Positions 12,166 through 24,352 of a stretch of DNA of 64,000 nucleotides are shown piece after piece. Within the stretch, counting starts at the first letter, position 1; each line of letters begins with the position of its first letter. The notes below the pieces were generated by a model. It was given only the letters and a program-made list of their open reading frames with translations. It made no database searches and had not been told where the DNA came from. The DNA comes from Phyto melanocephala (lineage: Eukaryota; Arthropoda; Insecta; Diptera; Rhinophoridae): positions 83,361,997 through 83,425,996 of the forward strand of contig OW799234.1 of the NCBI GenBank assembly GCA_941918925.1. The letters are read 5' to 3'. The position numbers and the translations under genes were made by a program.

Positions 12166-13772
12166 GATAAACCAAACTTAATCTAAATCATTTAAAAGCT
12201 GACAAAATCGCCGTAAGTTTTTAAAGTTTTATCAACTTTCTAAAGTTCTAAACCCTATAAAAAAATACCTGGTACATTTAAGTTAATGGAAAAAATAATT
12301 AAAATTGCGTTGCCGACTTTAGTGTTTACACATATTTATTCAATTAGGATAATTCAATAAGCATTTGAAATCTGAATATATTTAAGTATTTATGTTTAGT
12401 TTTTGTAAAAGAAATTAATTTTCTATTATTTCGACATCAATATATCGGTTGCAATAAGAATAAACTGCTTTTGTCAGTTTTACGGAAAGCACTTTAAAAT
12501 TTTAAAGTTGATTTTGATAAACTATTTCCCTTTTAAATAAAGACTATTATTAAAAACTATTATATGAAATCTGCGCTGCTTGTTTTTAATGATATAACTG
12601 GTTTTTGTATATTTTGTAAAATTATAAGTAAAAAGTAGTTCCTATTCCAAACGATATTATTCGTTAAAAAAATCGTAGGCCATAAGCTTTTACACCATAA
12701 TTTTTTATGAAGATGTACACAATTGTTGAAAATTTGCTGGAGGGTTATTTTAAATAGTAGAATTGTAATGGTATGATTATTATAATTTTAGCTTATGCAG
12801 ACTTAAGCAGTTTTCTTTTTGTCGCACATGTAATTAATCAACGTAATAAATCTTAAATCAATTTTAGCTGCCATTCCATTTTTATTTCATTACTTTAAAT
12901 GTGGCTTTCAGGTTCATTTGTTTACTTCTGCTGTTAATGTATATTTATTCATCAGGTAGTCTAATACATTTCACAAACTGAATTTAACATAACTATATAC
13001 AAAAATTAAGAAGAAATTATTTTTTCTTTAAACACAAGTGTTAGTGCTACAATTTGTCTACTTTAGATAACGTTAAATGGTTTCTGAACCATCATCATTT
13101 AAATAAAATAAAATAATACTTTCAAATGTCTTATAACTTTTACTTAATAATTTCTGAACATTTAAAGACAAGAATATCTAAACATTTTGCACTTAAAAGA
13201 AAAAACTTCACTATGATGAGAAATTTACAAAAGTCTTACTCATATAACAAATTAAACATACATTAACCACCTTCTTTTTGTGAAACACTTCTTCTCACTT
13301 TTTACATATTACCTTAACGAATTTTTGACAAGTAACAAAAAATAAATAAATATGTTGGAGGTGTGTGTAGGTAGTGTAGGTAGTGTTATAGCAAAGAAGG
13401 TTATAAATTGCTCTACTCGTATCAGGGAAAGATCTTATTTCAGAAGACAATGTAAAATTTTTGATAAGTTTAAAATGCGTTAGTATTTGACATGTAAGTA
13501 GGTAATAAATTGACTTTTATTCTCAACTTTTACTTAAAGTTGCAGATTTTTGTTTTATTTAACGCCAATTTACCATGATTGCTGTTTAATATTTGATTTC
13601 AAATGTTGCCAATCTGGCATTTTTGATATGTTTTTATTAAGAAAAAAAAGTTGACAATTACATGAATTTAAATAAATATCGTTTTAAAGATTTGTGTTGA
13701 TTCCAGAGACGTTGATAAGACTTAAATATAAAATCAATTTTGATATATCGTCGTTTGTAAGTTATTATGTTC
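12166..13772. other. AT-rich intergenic DNA, nothing recognised
   Basis: No supported gene or repeat was found. Confidence 0.45.
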
Positions 13773-13774
13773 TA

Positions 13775-15033
13775 AAGCGTCCGCCATCTAACGTTTTTTT
13801 TCAACTAGTGCTTATTTCGTGAACGGTAACACTTAGCTCATGTCTGATTTGACAGATAATTAGTTTTGTCTTTCCGCTGAACGAATATGATTGTGTAAAC
13901 GCTTGAACAACGCTGGGCAATATTGCGACATTACTTTAAAAATCATGGTAATGTTGTAGAATGTGTGCGAAAATTGCGCACGGATTTTGGAAGAAAAGAA
14001 CCACCGTCAGCTCCGTATGTTCGTTTTCTTGTCAAAAAAGTGAAAGAAACTGGCATCCTCATCGATAAACCAAAGCGTGAAAAGCCAAAAACTGTGCGTC
14101 TGAGATTATTGCTGCTGTGGCAGAAAGTGTGCGTGAAACGCCATCAACATCAATTCACCGTCGTTATCAACAATTGGAGATTTTGGAGACATCATTGAGA
14201 CGAATTTTGCATAAAGACCTTAGTATGACGCCATACAAAGTCCAACTGGTTCAGGTGTTGAAGCCAACTGACCATCAAATGCGATTTCGCTTCGCTAAGT
14301 GGGCCTGCGATCGACTTACAGAAGATGCCGATTTTGCTAGAAAAATTATCTTTTCAGATGAAGCTCATTTCGATCTTGGCGGGTGTGTAAACAAGCAAAA
14401 TTATCGCATTTGGGGCACAGAAAACCCGCACGTTTGGTGCGGATTTTGGCCCAGGTATAATTGGGCCACTTTTCTTCGAAAATGAGAAAGTAGTGGCCGT
14501 TACAGTCAATGGCGATCGTTATCGGGCCATGTTGAACAAATTTTTGTTCACAAAAATTTAAGAGGAGGATATTGGAAACATTTGGATTCAACAGGACAGC
14601 GCTACGTACCACACAGCCCAAGCTACACTCGATGTTTTGCGGCCTGTTTTTGAAGATCGCATTATCAGCCGCAGAGCTGATGTCGTTTGGCCACCTCGGA
14701 GCTGCGATTTGACACCGTTGAGCTATTATTTGTAAGGTGCCGTCAAAGATAAGTGTTACGCCAACAAACCAGAGACAATTGACGCTTTAAAGGATAATAT
14801 TCGTGAAGCCATCGGTGAAATACAGCTGGACACAATCGATAATGTGCTTAAAAATTGGACCGATGATGTAGACTACTGCATGGCTAGCCGCGGCAGCCAT
14901 TTGAATGAAATTATTTTCCATTATTAACCGGAAGAATTGTACTTTCTAATAAAAAAAATAAATTTGAGAAAATATTCAGTAGTTTTTTTTATAGCATTTT
15001 CAAAAAAAAAAAAAAGTTATTTGGCGGACCCTT
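13775..15033 (+). mobile_element. DD41D (rosa-type) mariner element, 1259 bp, inactive
   Basis: The TIRs are AAGCGTCCGCCATCTAACG on the left and AAGGGTCCGCCAAATAACTT read from the right, with TA on both sides (13773-13774, 15034-15035). It carries a decayed plus-strand transposase (separate entry). A shortened relative with the same ends lies at 34699-35201. Confidence 0.85.
13860..14927 (+). pseudogene. DD41D mariner transposase pseudogene
   Basis: Fragments in three frames give the full order of a mariner-related transposase. The N-terminal HTH starts around LRHYFKNHGNVVE (13923 on), and a second HTH contains STSIHRRYQQLEI (about 14145-14180). IIFSDEAHFDLGG holds the first catalytic D (about 14347-14385), WIQQDSATYHTA the second D (about 14580-14620), and PPRSCDLTPLSYYL the third region (about 14690-14730). 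Between second and third positions I count 41 residues, the spacing of the rosa/DD41D group. The third aspartate is replaced by serine (LSYY for LDYY), the following tryptophan is a stop, and frameshifts lie near 14110 and 14460. The C-terminus SRGSHLNEIIFHY ends at TAA 14925-14927. It cannot make active transposase. Confidence 0.85.
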
Positions 15034-15059
15034 TATATGTAGTTATTATATATCGCATA

Positions 15060-15200
15060 TATATAACACATTAATTTACGAACGATGTCTAGTCAGAAGT
15101 CCATTGTTTGATGACTTTTTCCAACATTTGTGGTCGTATATCATCAATAACGCATCGAATGTTGTCCTCCAAGTGGTTAATCTGTCAGCAAACCGATATT
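15060..15200 (-). pseudogene. C-terminal mariner transposase fragment
   Basis: The minus strand reads INHLEDNIRCVIDDIRPQM and then LEKVIKQWTS, typical of the C-terminal region of mariner-type transposases of the SRGSH group. Nothing upstream of it is preserved. Confidence 0.6.
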
Positions 15201-15203
15201 TAT

Positions 15204-16310
15204 TATGATTGTTTTACGAAAATCATCACCCGAACAAAAAGTAAAATATAAAAAATGCAGTTTTTCTTTTAAATTCAAAGTGTAATTAAAAGATTCTAAG
15301 AAATCTATTTAAAAAAATAAAAATAATAATTATCTTAAACATAAGTTTATATATCTACAGAAATTATAATATTCTTAAACCTAAAATAAAACTTATATAC
15401 TGAATAAACATAAATATTAGTAACCCCAAGTGAATTGTGAATGTTTATTCTAATATACATATGAAAAAGAAATTTACCCTACAAGAACAGTGACTGTCAT
15501 TTGACCGGTTATATGCCTGGTATTAGTGGCTGGTATATCGGTTATAACGTAGAACAAAGTTTCTATTAGTTTCTTAAGGGCAATATGAAATAAATTACTA
15601 AAACTTTTGTGTTCATGTGATTTTTCTTTCTCTTACTTATTAGTTCTGTCGACTGTAAAACATATATCTGGACTACTTACACTACAGCTGTTTCTAATCA
15701 AATATAATATAAATAATAGTCACACTTAACGTATATATCGGTTTAAGCTAACTAAGTGTATACATATATATTACTCGTACAATAAAACAATATTTATTAT
15801 CTTTTATATTTTTTATTGTTATGTTTTTTATTACATTCACTTTTATTTTATCAGTATTTATAACGTTTCCCCACTTCGTGGAGGGAGTTATTTTCATCAT
15901 TATTCTTGGTATTAACGTCATTCACATAACGGTTGGAATTGCTAAAAAGTAAAACTTATGAAAATATGCAAAGGCGTATACATATGCATGTTTGGCTGCG
16001 ACCTTTCTTACTTACCTTTATTTCTTAAGAATTTTATATAAAACCTCGTCGAAAAAACTACAAAATTACATTTTATTATACGGAATTAAAACTTGTACAC
16101 AATAATTTTTAAAAAAATTTTTCTTTTAAACATCAAGAATTCAACATACATTAGTTGTCTCACTCTTGCAAACGCATTAAGTGTTAGTACAAAGCTTATG
16201 TATGTGTTAATTTCAGTCATTCATTTCTTGTAGGGTAATTATATCTAAGTGAATTTGAATATAACCTAAGTTTTATTTATTTATGTACACTTATATATTT
16301 ATGAATAAAA
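15204..16310. other. AT-rich intergenic DNA, nothing recognised
   Basis: No supported gene or repeat was found. Confidence 0.45.
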
Positions 16311-16493
16311 CAAGTAAGAGTGCTATATCCGGCCGTGCCAAATCTTATATGCCCTTCACAACGTGTAGTCATGCAATAACAGTAGTTTGTATCACCATTC
16401 ATCCCATATGAAATACGTACATACATATATAAAAACATCCCATTGTAAAATTATAAATTTACGTATGTATGTAAAAAAAATAAATAAAATAAA
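16311..16493 (-). repeat. Composite repeat subfamily B, truncated
   Basis: CAAGTAAGAGTGCTATATCC plus CACAACGTGTAGTCATGCAA mark the subfamily B end. The copy stops in its A-rich tract where copy 16494-18924 of subfamily A begins. Confidence 0.75.
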
Positions 16494-18924
16494 ATACCCG
16501 CCACCAAAAAAATGGTGGGGGTATATTCATTTTGTCATTCCGTTTGTAACACATCGAAATATCCATTTTAGACCCCATAAAGTATATATATTCTGAATCA
16601 GGGTTTGATTTGATGACGATCTAGCTATGTCCGTCCGTCTGTCCGTCTGTTGAAAGCACGATAGAGGTCGCACCGAAAAAGCTAGAGGGCTCAATTTTTG
16701 CCAGAATCTTTCTTATAGACAAGGTTTGTTTGGTATTGAAAATGGGATAAATCGGAATATTAGGAAGGGAGTTATAGCTCGTAAAGCAAGAGTAGGTCGA
16801 AAAAATCGTGTCCTTCGAACATCGAATAAAATGGAATTGTGTCCAAACGCATTAACGTATCGTCATGAAACTTCGAATATACATTTCTCAAATCAAAGGA
16901 ATATTTCTCCCCTATCTATGCATTAGGAGAGGAGTTATCGATCAAAATGTACGAAAATTTACACCGCACAGTGTATTTTTCGGTATATTTAAAAACAAAA
17001 ACGTCATAAAAGCAACAAAATTGGATGTACGACTCTGAAATTTTGCACACTTTGCTTTTTGGTGAGATGCTTTTTTGTAAAGGAAAATCAATGTGCCACG
17101 CCCACTTTTACGCCCACCTCCCATATAACGTTTAACCTAAAATTCATATAATTTCTCTATTAATAAAGATTTTGGAATAATAAAGGACTATATTGAAACA
17201 CCTAAGTTGTACTCATTCGTAAAAACAACTTTGACACGCCTACTATAACGCCCACTTTTCACGTTATCTACCGTTAATGAAATTTAAAAGCTCATAAGAC
17301 CGCCAAAATTAGAGGTATGATGACAAAATTTGCTCGTATATCCCACTAGGCAATGTCATTAATGTGCAAAAAATTAAGGAGCCACGCCCACTTTTACGCC
17401 CACCTCCCATATAACGTTTTAACTAAAATTCATATAATTTCTCTATTAATAAAGATTTTGGAATAATAAAGGACTATATTGAAACACCTAAGTTGTACTC
17501 ATTCGTAAAAAAAACTTTGACACGCCTACTATAACGCCCACTTTTCACGTTATCTACCGTTAATGAAATTTAAAAGCTTATAAAACCGCTAAAATTAGAG
17601 GTATGATGATAAAATTTGCTACGTATATCCCCTTAGGCAATGTCATTACTGTGCAGAAAATTAAGGTGTCACTCCCACTTTTACGCCCACCTCCCATATA
17701 ACGTTTTACCTAAAATTCATATAATTTCTCTATTAATAAAGATTTTGGAATAATAAAGGGCTATATTGAAACACCTAAGTTGTACTCATTCGCAAAAGCA
17801 ACTTTGACACGCCTACTATAACGCCCACTTTTCACGTTATCTACCGTTAATTAAATTTAAAAGCTCATAAAACCGCCAAAATTAGAGGTATGATGATCAA
17901 ATTTGCTACGTATATCCTTCTGATCAATGTCATTGTTGTGCCGAAAAGTTTGGGTGACACGTCCACTTTAACGCCTACCTCCCATATAACGGTTTATCTT
18001 AAATTCATGTTTTTTCTCTATTAATAAAGTTTTTGGGAAAATAAAGGACTATATTGAAATATCTAAGTTGTATTTATTAGCAGAAACTTTATTGACATGC
18101 CTTCTTTAACGCCCACTTTCATTGAAAGACTACACTTACAAAAGCATTTCAGTAGCATATCGAAGTTATAAAGGGTGGTTAAATTTTATGTTGAATTTAA
18201 ATAAAACACAAATTATTATTTAGGGTATTATTGTTATTTCTTTTTGTAATTATAATATTTGTATGGTTCAATTATGTATTTAACAAAATATCGGTCAAAT
18301 ACACCCCCCATCCTTGGCGCCACTCCTCTATCAGATGGCCCAAATTTTCAATGACAATGTTGATTTTCAATTGTTTGGCATGATGATGAGGCGAGGTTGA
18401 CTGCTCTTTTGCCACACTATCGCAAAAACCAGCAGTGGTTCCAATTCAACGAACTAAGAAGGCATTCACAGATTTTCTAACATTTTATACAGACCTGTTT
18501 TGCAGAAATTTAAATATTTTTTACAATTCTCCCGATTGTGGACGAGTTTGAAAGATTATGTTGATCAAAAGAATTACGAACTGCACAAAATGCATTTTGA
18601 TTTAAACGCCCATTTTTATAAAAAACCTGAATAACTTTAAAGCGTTGCTCATTTGCGTATTTTTCCACGGATCATATTGAGTAAGTTTGAGATTGAGAAA
18701 TATCAATTGAAATGCAGAAAACAAATTTAAAGACTGGGTGTAGTTCACCTTCAACATGGACCCTAAGATTTAACCATCCTCTATAAAGTAAGTGATACAT
18801 ATTTTAGTGAAAAAAGATTATTCCATAGTGATTAACAAAATAATAAATATTGTGCTTAAAATGTACACAAAATTGGTGGTGGGTATAAAAGATTCGGCAT
18901 AGCCGAATATAGTGCTCTTACTTG
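16494..18924 (+). repeat. Composite repeat subfamily A with four 287-bp units and a MITE
   Basis: The left end is the hairpin TACCCGCCACCA...TGGTGGGGGTA and the right end is ATTCGGC-ATA-GCCGAAT followed by ATAGTGCTCTTACTTG. CCATATAACG recurs at 17121, 17407, 17694 and 17982, a period of 286-288 bp. Each unit carries CCACGCCCAC-type, TTTCTCTATTAATAAAG and CGTTATCTACCGTTAAT blocks. A MITE occupies 18171-18781. A CCGTCCGTCTGTCCGTCTGT block lies near 16630. This is the most regular copy in the window. Confidence 0.85.
18171..18781 (-). mobile_element. DD41D-mariner-derived MITE, copy 2
   Basis: The TIRs AAGGGTGGTTAAATTTTATG and, from the right, GAGGATGGTTAAATCTTAGG are bordered by TA at 18169-18170 and 18782-18783. 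On the minus strand, near 18660, it retains the KYANEQRFKVIQVFYKN N-terminal transposase stretch. It sits in the same internal position of subfamily A as copies 1, 3 and 4. Confidence 0.8.
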
Positions 18925-19326
18925 TTTTTATTTGTGATAATGAAAGAATATGTTGGAAAAGTAAGTTTTAATCCCGACACCAGCCGAGTGAAATGCGTTT
19001 TCGAAACCAGATACGGTTTCATCATCAGCACTCTTTGATCGGAATGTCTTAGTGTTGGATGTAAATATCATCTATTTAACTCACAAGTTTGTACGAAAAT
19101 TGATTTTGTAAATTAAACTTTCACATACAAATTCATATTTTTGCTGTAGTGAGTGAGAACGAAATTTACCAAACTTAAGCTTTTCCCCTTTTAGTTGTTC
19201 TTTTCAATTATCACATTTTTATTCTTGCTTTAAACTATCAGTCTGATGGTAATGAAAGCTTTTTTGTTGGTTGTGATACTCACAACATTTCAATCATACA
19301 TATTCTTTCATTATCACAAATAAAAA
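18925..19326. repeat. Segment bounded by a 28-bp perfect inverted repeat
   Basis: The arm at 18925-18952 (TTTTTATTTGTGATAATGAA and on) is the exact reverse complement of 19299-19326. The interior is 346 bp and contains no coding sequence. It may be a small MITE or foldback element inserted at the T-run flanking the composite repeat. Confidence 0.7.
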
Positions 19327-19460
19327 AAAAATTGATTTCTTCATTTAATGATTAGAAATTTAATATTAAAAATAATAAAAGTCTTTAAAACAGTTAAAAA
19401 GTTCAACAATAAAATAAAAATTAAATTAAAAAAAAAATTAAAAAACAATAAAATCAAAAA

Positions 19461-20268
19461 ATCGGCCGTTTCGAATCTTATATACCCTTCACAACGTGTA
19501 GTCATGCAATAAAATTTGTTTGTATGTATTACCATTCATCTCATATGAAATACGTACATATACATATACAAAACAACCCATTGCAAAATTAAATTGAGTC
19601 TTTCCGAAAAAAAATAATAAACAAAAAAAATTTAAAAATTTTTTTTTTAAAAATTAAATAAAAAATTTTTTTAAAAATTAAAAAAAAAATATAAAAAAAA
19701 AATAAAAACATAAATAAAAATAATATATAAAATAAAATATTTTTTTTTTGCTCAGCTGGGATTCGATGACACGTTTTTTAAAATTTTTTTTTAAAAATTA
19801 AAAAAAAATAATAAAAATATAAATATAAATAATATATAAAATAAAATAAAATAAAATATTTTTTTTTTTTTTGGCTCAGCTGGGATTCGGTGCCACGTTT
19901 ACTCTAACCAGTATACCACGTTTGTATGTATGGATGTATGTTATTGTTGTGAAAAAAAACGAGGTGGTCGTGGTTTTTTGCTCATATCTCAGTTGTTTAT
20001 ATACCAGTATTTCTGATTTTCACTACCGATCCACTCCCAAATATTTCTGATATTTTAATACCTCACCCGGGTCCAGGCGATGGCGAGGGTCTTCAGAAAG
20101 TTGATTTCAACACACACACGGACAGACTGACAGAGCTTAATCGACTCCCCTATTCATAAGCTTTTAGAAAATATATACTTTATGGGGTCGGAAATGAAAA
20201 TTGTAAAAATTTCACACGAAATGACAAGCCTATATATGTATACCCCTTTTCACTGTGTGAAGGGTATA
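19461..20268 (-). repeat. Composite repeat subfamily B, copy with two tRNA-like motifs
   Basis: It starts within the CGGCCGT hairpin region, has CACAACGTGTAGTCATGCAA, long A/T tracts (19620-19745, 19780-19872), two copies of CTCAGCTGGGATTCG (near 19752 and 19874), then CACACACACGGACAGACTGA and ends CTGTGTGAAGGGTATA. The reverse complement of the GGGATTCG motif resembles a Pol III B box. The CAAGTAAG terminus is lost. Confidence 0.8.
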
Positions 20269-21343
20269 ATAATATTTTAAAGACAATAAACATATATCAC
20301 TTATAACGTTTAATAAAAGGTGTCTATTTATTTACCTTTTCCCGCTAAGAATTCATAATATTGTTATCGCCCTCTATCCCGTAAAAACAATATGTGTGAA
20401 ATTGAATCAAAATAAAGCCGTATGTTCTTAACAGCAATTAGGTTTACAAACAAACGAATTTTTGTCTAACGACGTCTTGTATAATTATTTTTCTATTATA
20501 AAAGTTTAAACTTTATTTAAAATTGTTTGTACTTGAATTTAACTGTATTTTAATATCAGAAAATAAATACTTAGAAGACAAATATCATTTATTAGTATCA
20601 AATCTTTCTAATCCCTTTGACAGGTGGGTTTTCTGCTTCAGTTTCCAAACAACTTGTATTTAATTAACCAATTCATTTGCATTATTTTGTATTAAATCCG
20701 CAAAACTTACAAGTACTTTTCTTTGCAACAGTATTTAATTTTCAACTAAACTTTTCTAATTGCATCTAAGTTCAATGATTTGTGTGTTTGGTTTCTTGAA
20801 CACAAAATTGACAACCAATACTAAAGTTCATTCAACTTCTTCTGAACAAAGCCGGAAGAAGAGAAGATGGTAATACTTACTAATCACTTACTTACACCAG
20901 CCAATGAATAAAAGGATTTTTCAAGGCAGGTATTATACAGTCTCTAAGGAATTTCACTTACGTCAATATCATCTGTAAAAGTATCTTTTGTTTTATAATT
21001 TGCTCCACGAAGATTTAACCCACACACACACATACCAAGAGTTTTACGAAAAATTTGCTCATGTCGTACAATTAAATACAAACACTCAAATAAGTACAAA
21101 ATAGAAAAGAAACTTCAAACTCTTGTATAAAAGTTTCTTCTCTTTGCAAGTGTGTTTGCTATGTTTCTTTAAACCACATGTTATAATCAAATTTTCTGCA
21201 AATATTTAACGTTCGAAAATCGATATTTGGCAAAAACTCGAAAAAAGCAAAATAGCTAAAGAGTAAAAGAAAATAAACCGAGGAAAATATATTGGCAAAG
21301 GTAATAATGCTTTCGTAACTTTACATGTTGTGCATGCTTAAGA
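20269..21343. other. AT-rich intergenic DNA, nothing recognised
   Basis: No supported gene or repeat was found. Confidence 0.45.
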
Positions 21344-21996
21344 CAGTGTCTAACAAAATTAATCACAGGGGAGTAGTTGACACAGTCAAAGAGATTCAAT
21401 CTAAAGGATTTTCTTCAAACATTTTTTTTCAAACATTTTTTTCTTAAATTAAATACATTTACAACATTAGTCCTGAAATTTCATAGATACATTTTTTTGT
21501 CCCATACTTCAATGTCACAATTTTTGACTAGAGTATGTGGAATCATTTATATTGTAGGCCCGGAGAGAGGACTCAGGTCTGGTTTCAAACAGTTAATGGC
21601 GATACTGGTGTGGGCATTTTTATTAACGTACTTTGCGATAGCAAAGTGGCTTTAAAACATGGGTGCCCATTTCATCAAACAAATGCTTGTAACCCCACCT
21701 CTTTTTTTATGCTCTTTAATTTAGTCATCCATGAAACAGCGACGAGTGCACAGCAACTGTGTGGACATTTATTCAAACACAGTGATGAAATTAGAACAAT
21801 ATTTTATTTTTAAAAAATCAAATTTAAAACTGCAAAATTTATTCAAAATTTTCTATTTTACGCTTATTTTTTCTTTTAACTAAAAAAAAACCAAATTCAG
21901 TGTGAACTGCATTATTATACATTATAAGAAACCAAAACAATTTTTTGTGACAAAACTTTTAATAAAAATCTGTGAGCTTACTTTTTCATAGCACTG
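21344..21996. mobile_element. Candidate Tc1-like element with short TIRs
   Basis: The left end CAGTGTCTAACAAAATTAAT aligns with the right end read inward, CAGTGCTATGAAAAAGTAAG, and both continue into CACAG. TA follows the right end (21997-21998), while the left flank reads GA. No transposase motif was recognised inside, although two overlapping open frames occur near 21535-21813. Confidence 0.4.
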
Positions 21997-21998
21997 TA

Positions 21999-22435
21999 CA
22001 TTAAACTTTTCTCACCAATATGGCTGCATAACATTTTTGGGCATCTATGCTTTTAAAGCTGGCATGGCTTATGATGTTAATTCGGCTCAAGTGTTGACAT
22101 CGTCAACCTCGTTGTGTTGAACAAAAACTAATAGTTCTTTTGATTTTAGGTAATGAGCAAATAAACTTACCAATGGATAATGGAACAAAGTCGTTCGATG
22201 ACGCTTTTCCATTGACTTCGTTAAAACACAAAATTTGGGTCTCCAAAAATCTTCATAAAATTCCTGAGAAACAAATTAACTCACAAATAGCAACTTTTGC
22301 GGACTTTGGTAAGGGAGCGTGTTTAGGCCTTACTTTATTGAAGATGATCTCATGGCCTAAACTAAGCGACATGGATCTAGACATCGCCTCCTGCTAAACT
22401 ACACATTAAACAATAAATTTATTGCAGCAATGATT
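21999..22435. other. Unassigned sequence with an 85-codon open frame
   Basis: The stretch contains an open frame at 22140-22397 that begins beside a TTTTAG/GTAATG context. I do not recognise the peptide and see no partner exons, so no gene is called. It lies next to a transposase fragment. Confidence 0.3.
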
Positions 22436-22439
22436 TCAA

Positions 22440-22640
22440 AAACAAATTATCTCAAGAAATTCTGATGTCACCAAGCCACCAACATCATGCCGTTTAACGC
22501 CATTGTGTCTTTTTTCGTTTTCCCGCTTTACGTGACTAAACCAGAAACAATTGTTAAGCTCAAATACAAAATCAACGAGTCACTGATGATATTCAACCTC
22601 ATCTCTCTTAAAAATCATTTAACGGGTATTTAATTCCATA
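22440..22640 (+). pseudogene. C-terminal DD41D-like transposase fragment
   Basis: Plus-strand frames read IISRNSDVTKPPTSCRLTPL and then, shifted, YVTKPETIVKLKYKINESL. This matches the ISR...WPPRSCDLTPLD...VYVNKPETI order of DD41D-type transposases seen in other copies here. The third catalytic Asp position is altered and frames are broken. Confidence 0.65.
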
Positions 22641-22789
22641 ATTAAAAATAAAATATTATCTTCTTTAAAATTCTGTAAAAAAAACTGCACCTGCAAAGTA
22701 CGCGCATTTATTTTGAAATAAAAAAGTGCATTCTAACTGAGACACCATTTACTTTGTGTCTTAAATTTTCTTTCTCTGAATACATTTGA

Positions 22790-23945
22790 GCAATTTTAAA
22801 GAAAATATATTTTTACTCAGGAAATAAACAATCGAAATTTTATCGCTCCACGTTAATACGTTTAGAAAGAATTGCATTTTATTCGTTGTTGGAAGAACAT
22901 GAATTTTTTTTTATCTACTCTTGCATTACGAGCTCTCTTCTACATACACCGATTTCTAATAAATCGATATAGCCCATTTTCATTACCATTATATTCTTGG
23001 AAAAATTAGGGGGCTAACTTTATCGGTTCCAGCTCTATTGCGCTTTTAACAGACGGACAGACAGACAGATGGACGGTCATAGCTAGATCGTCCTAAAATG
23101 ACACCAGCATAATACTGTATGGTTGGTTGTTTAACTTGGTAGTTTACTGCACGCAAGTGGAGTTTATATGACACCGTTTTGACAGGACTACATCACTCGT
23201 TAGTATTAATGTGTCCCAGAATAAATCCAAGAGTAAGGGTACTGGATCCACCCCGTGGCCGTGAGGTATCTCAGTAGATAATTAAGTCCAACTTCAGATA
23301 TCGCGGAGACGCCATCCAGTACATGTTCGCCCAGAAGTCTGTGTCTCTTAGCCGCTAGTGCAGGATATTCGCAGAGAAGGTGGAAAACCGATTCCTCCTT
23401 CTCCCTGCGGTAATGGTCGTGCGATGGAAGTCCGAGTTGACTTGCATGTTTGCCTAACATCCAGTGACCCGTCAATACGACCAGCAATCTCGATATTTCC
23501 TTCCGACTTCGACTAGTTGCAATGTACGCCTTATATCAAAAGAGAGCCACTCAAACCGTTCCACCTTACATGTACTCAGCCAACGCTACCAGTCATCGGC
23601 CCCCTAGAGAAAGTATCTGAAGATTATTCTTTTAATAGTCACAAACGGGATTGCAACTGCACTTGCGTTAGAGATATCCAAAGCAGATCCTCTCCTGGCT
23701 AGCTCATCTGCCTGCTCGTTAACCATAGTGGCCCTTATGCGCAGGGACCTAAACTAGAGTAACGTCAGCCCGTAGACCAAGCCTAAACAGTTCCTTTCTA
23801 CATTGGCCAATTAAATAAGACGTAGTATTGTACGACCTGTATATACTGTATACTTTATGGGGTCTTAAATGGATATTTCAATGTGTTACAAATGGATCAC
23901 AAAATGAATATACCCCCATCATTTTTTTGGTGGAAATTATAATAA
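22790..23945 (-). repeat. Composite repeat subfamily A, partial, interrupted by a non-LTR relic
   Basis: The left part holds the GACGGACAGACAGACAGATG block and CATAGCTAGATCGTC (about 23045-23095). The right part resumes at 23835 with ATACTTTATGGGGTC and ends CATCATTTTTTTGGTGG. About 730 bp of unrelated, GC-richer sequence lies between. The CAAGTAAG end is missing. Confidence 0.65.
23180..23830 (-). pseudogene. LOA/I-type non-LTR relic: RNase H end and C-terminal zinc motif
   Basis: On the minus strand the upstream end reads VNEQADELARRGSALDIS (about 23725-23675), the conserved end of a retrotransposon RNase H domain. Downstream the longest open part (23206-23487) reads LTGHWMLGKHASQLGLPSHD and then ESVFHLLCEYPALAAKRH, the HCCH-like tail found after RNase H in LOA/I-type ORF2 proteins. 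Stops and frameshifts separate the parts, and EN and RT domains are absent. It is GC-richer than its surroundings. Family assignment is from motif memory and could be another RNase H-bearing clade. Confidence 0.7.
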
Positions 23946-24352
23946 TTATGCTCTTACCTGCATTACAAATCCTACTAAAAAATTCAAAAACATTGATTTT
24001 TGTTAATGCCAGACAATTAACAATTAAAAAAAAACTTTGTTAGAATTAAATTACATTGCATTAATACCTGATGGCAACACTAAGAAGTAGTAAGAAGATT
24101 TTCTATATTCAATTTTATTTTGCAGCCGTAACGTTTGGCTCAACTGATACCCTTTAAATTCAGTGATTTTATTTGAACAGTTGGTCAATTCCATGTTTGT
24201 TTCTTTGTAACATTGTTTGTTTGTTAAATAAAAACTATACTACATGAAAAAATATTTTAAAACATTATTTCGTACAGTATGTTTTTACTTTGTAGATATG
24301 CATGGATATTCAAACAAACAGACACGAACTTGAACACATACTGTGACATTTT
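23946..24352. other. AT-rich intergenic DNA, nothing recognised
   Basis: No supported gene or repeat was found. Confidence 0.4.

Noticed and set aside
16494..18924. CRISPR-like array suggested by regular repeats
   Set aside because: Units are 287 bp with no short repeat-spacer pattern, and this is insect DNA.
21377..21813. Two overlapping 92-codon open frames
   Set aside because: They lie inside a TIR-bounded segment, match no known transposase in my reading, and have no splice partners.
22140..22397. 85-codon open frame beside an acceptor-like TTTTAG
   Set aside because: No partner exon or recognisable domain; it remains possible that it is an exon of an unknown gene.
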